This document shows positions 63,584-64,000 of a DNA stretch of 64,000 bases, piece by piece. The notes beneath the pieces are model-generated. The model did no database searches, was not told the DNA's origin, and saw only the letters and a list, made by a program, of their open reading frames with translations. This stretch comes from Psococerastis gibbosa (taxonomy: Eukaryota > Arthropoda > Insecta > Psocodea > Psocidae), in NCBI GenBank assembly GCA_963971405.1, contig OZ020488.1, forward strand, positions 39,662,888 through 39,726,887, written 5' to 3'. The position numbers were made by a program, and so were the translations under genes. Within the stretch, counting starts at the first letter, position 1. Every line of letters begins with the position of its first letter.

Positions 63584-64000
63584 TATTTAACAAAGTGTTA
63601 GTTGGACTTACATGGCCTCATAGTCATCGAACAATTAGGAGTCCATTGTAAGGGAAAGGGGGCAACGTTTCGGAAGTGCAAACAAAGTCCTTAGAAGGAG
63701 TGATGGCTTCTGGACGATTGACTCATTGCCCTCTTATTCCACTTTGAACTACAATTCTCCCGATTGAAATCCAAGCTCGCTAACAACTCGACCACGGCCC
63801 TCGCCTGTCAATCCTCAAGGGGATCAGATTTACTCAATAATTCAGAGTAGAATACAAGAGCAATGAGTCAATCGTCCAGAAAATCATCAATCCTTCTCAG
63901 TACTTAGTCTGATGATGGGAGTAGCACCCACTTTCGAAACGTCACCCCCTTCCCCTGACAATGGGCTCCCCCTAATTGTTCTATGACTATGACGCTGATG
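63584..64000. mobile_element. large foldback element running off the right edge
   Basis: Starts TATTTAACAAAGTGTTAGTTGG. The arms contain GGACGATTGACTCATTGCCC (63714) and its inverse GGGCAATGAG-type sequence near 63860, CAACGTTTCGGAAGTGC (63664) against CACTTTCGAAACGTC (63929), and CATAGTCATCGAACAATTAGG against CCTAATTGTTCTATGACTATG. The right end lies beyond 64000. Confidence 0.65.

Noticed and set aside
1..64000. CRISPR arrays, operons or phage-like modules
   Set aside because: Repeats here are transposons or microsatellites; introns, TTA-type MITEs and LINEs show a eukaryotic genome.

Overview
The window is animal nuclear DNA, most likely from a crustacean or another non-insect arthropod. 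It is AT-rich, packed with short transposable elements, and its only clearly recognisable host genes are intron-containing. No prokaryotic operon structure is present.

The backbone is one large minus-strand gene that runs through almost the whole window. Eight exons with GT/AG borders join in frame into 390 residues: an N-terminal leader (63282-63423), a 45-nt exon (44599-44643), a bHLH domain (17163-17329), PAS-A spread over five exons (16183-16259, 14334-14423, 12444-12725, 11751-11865 and the start of the last), and the first half of PAS-B (49-309). The bHLH, the PAS-A core and the PAS-B ligand-pocket segment identify it as Methoprene-tolerant (Met), the juvenile-hormone / methyl-farnesoate receptor. 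The rest of PAS-B and the C-terminus lie beyond the left edge. Promoter and upstream 5'UTR exons are probably beyond the right edge.

Inside the 11.4-kb intron between the last two Met exons, on the opposite strand, sits a compact two-exon gene (9201-10102) for a 64-aa secreted peptide with six cysteines in its mature part. It has its own TATA-like box and polyadenylation signal. A 5'-truncated LINE with a 702-codon open reverse transcriptase frame (minus strand) ends immediately upstream of that promoter.

The rest is intron filled with mobile elements: palindromic MITEs with 3-bp TTA/TAA duplications (Harbinger-like), hAT-like MITEs with 8-bp duplications and G/C-homopolymer ends, other foldback elements, a tRNA-Glu-like SINE family, an 850-bp element, many decayed LINE 3' ends, and a degenerate tRNA-like tandem array. 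Several nested insertions give a relative chronology. The two large introns (about 18.6 and 27.3 kb) on either side of the 45-nt exon hold most of this material.

All exon calls come from reading splice signals and frame by eye. No database search was run.
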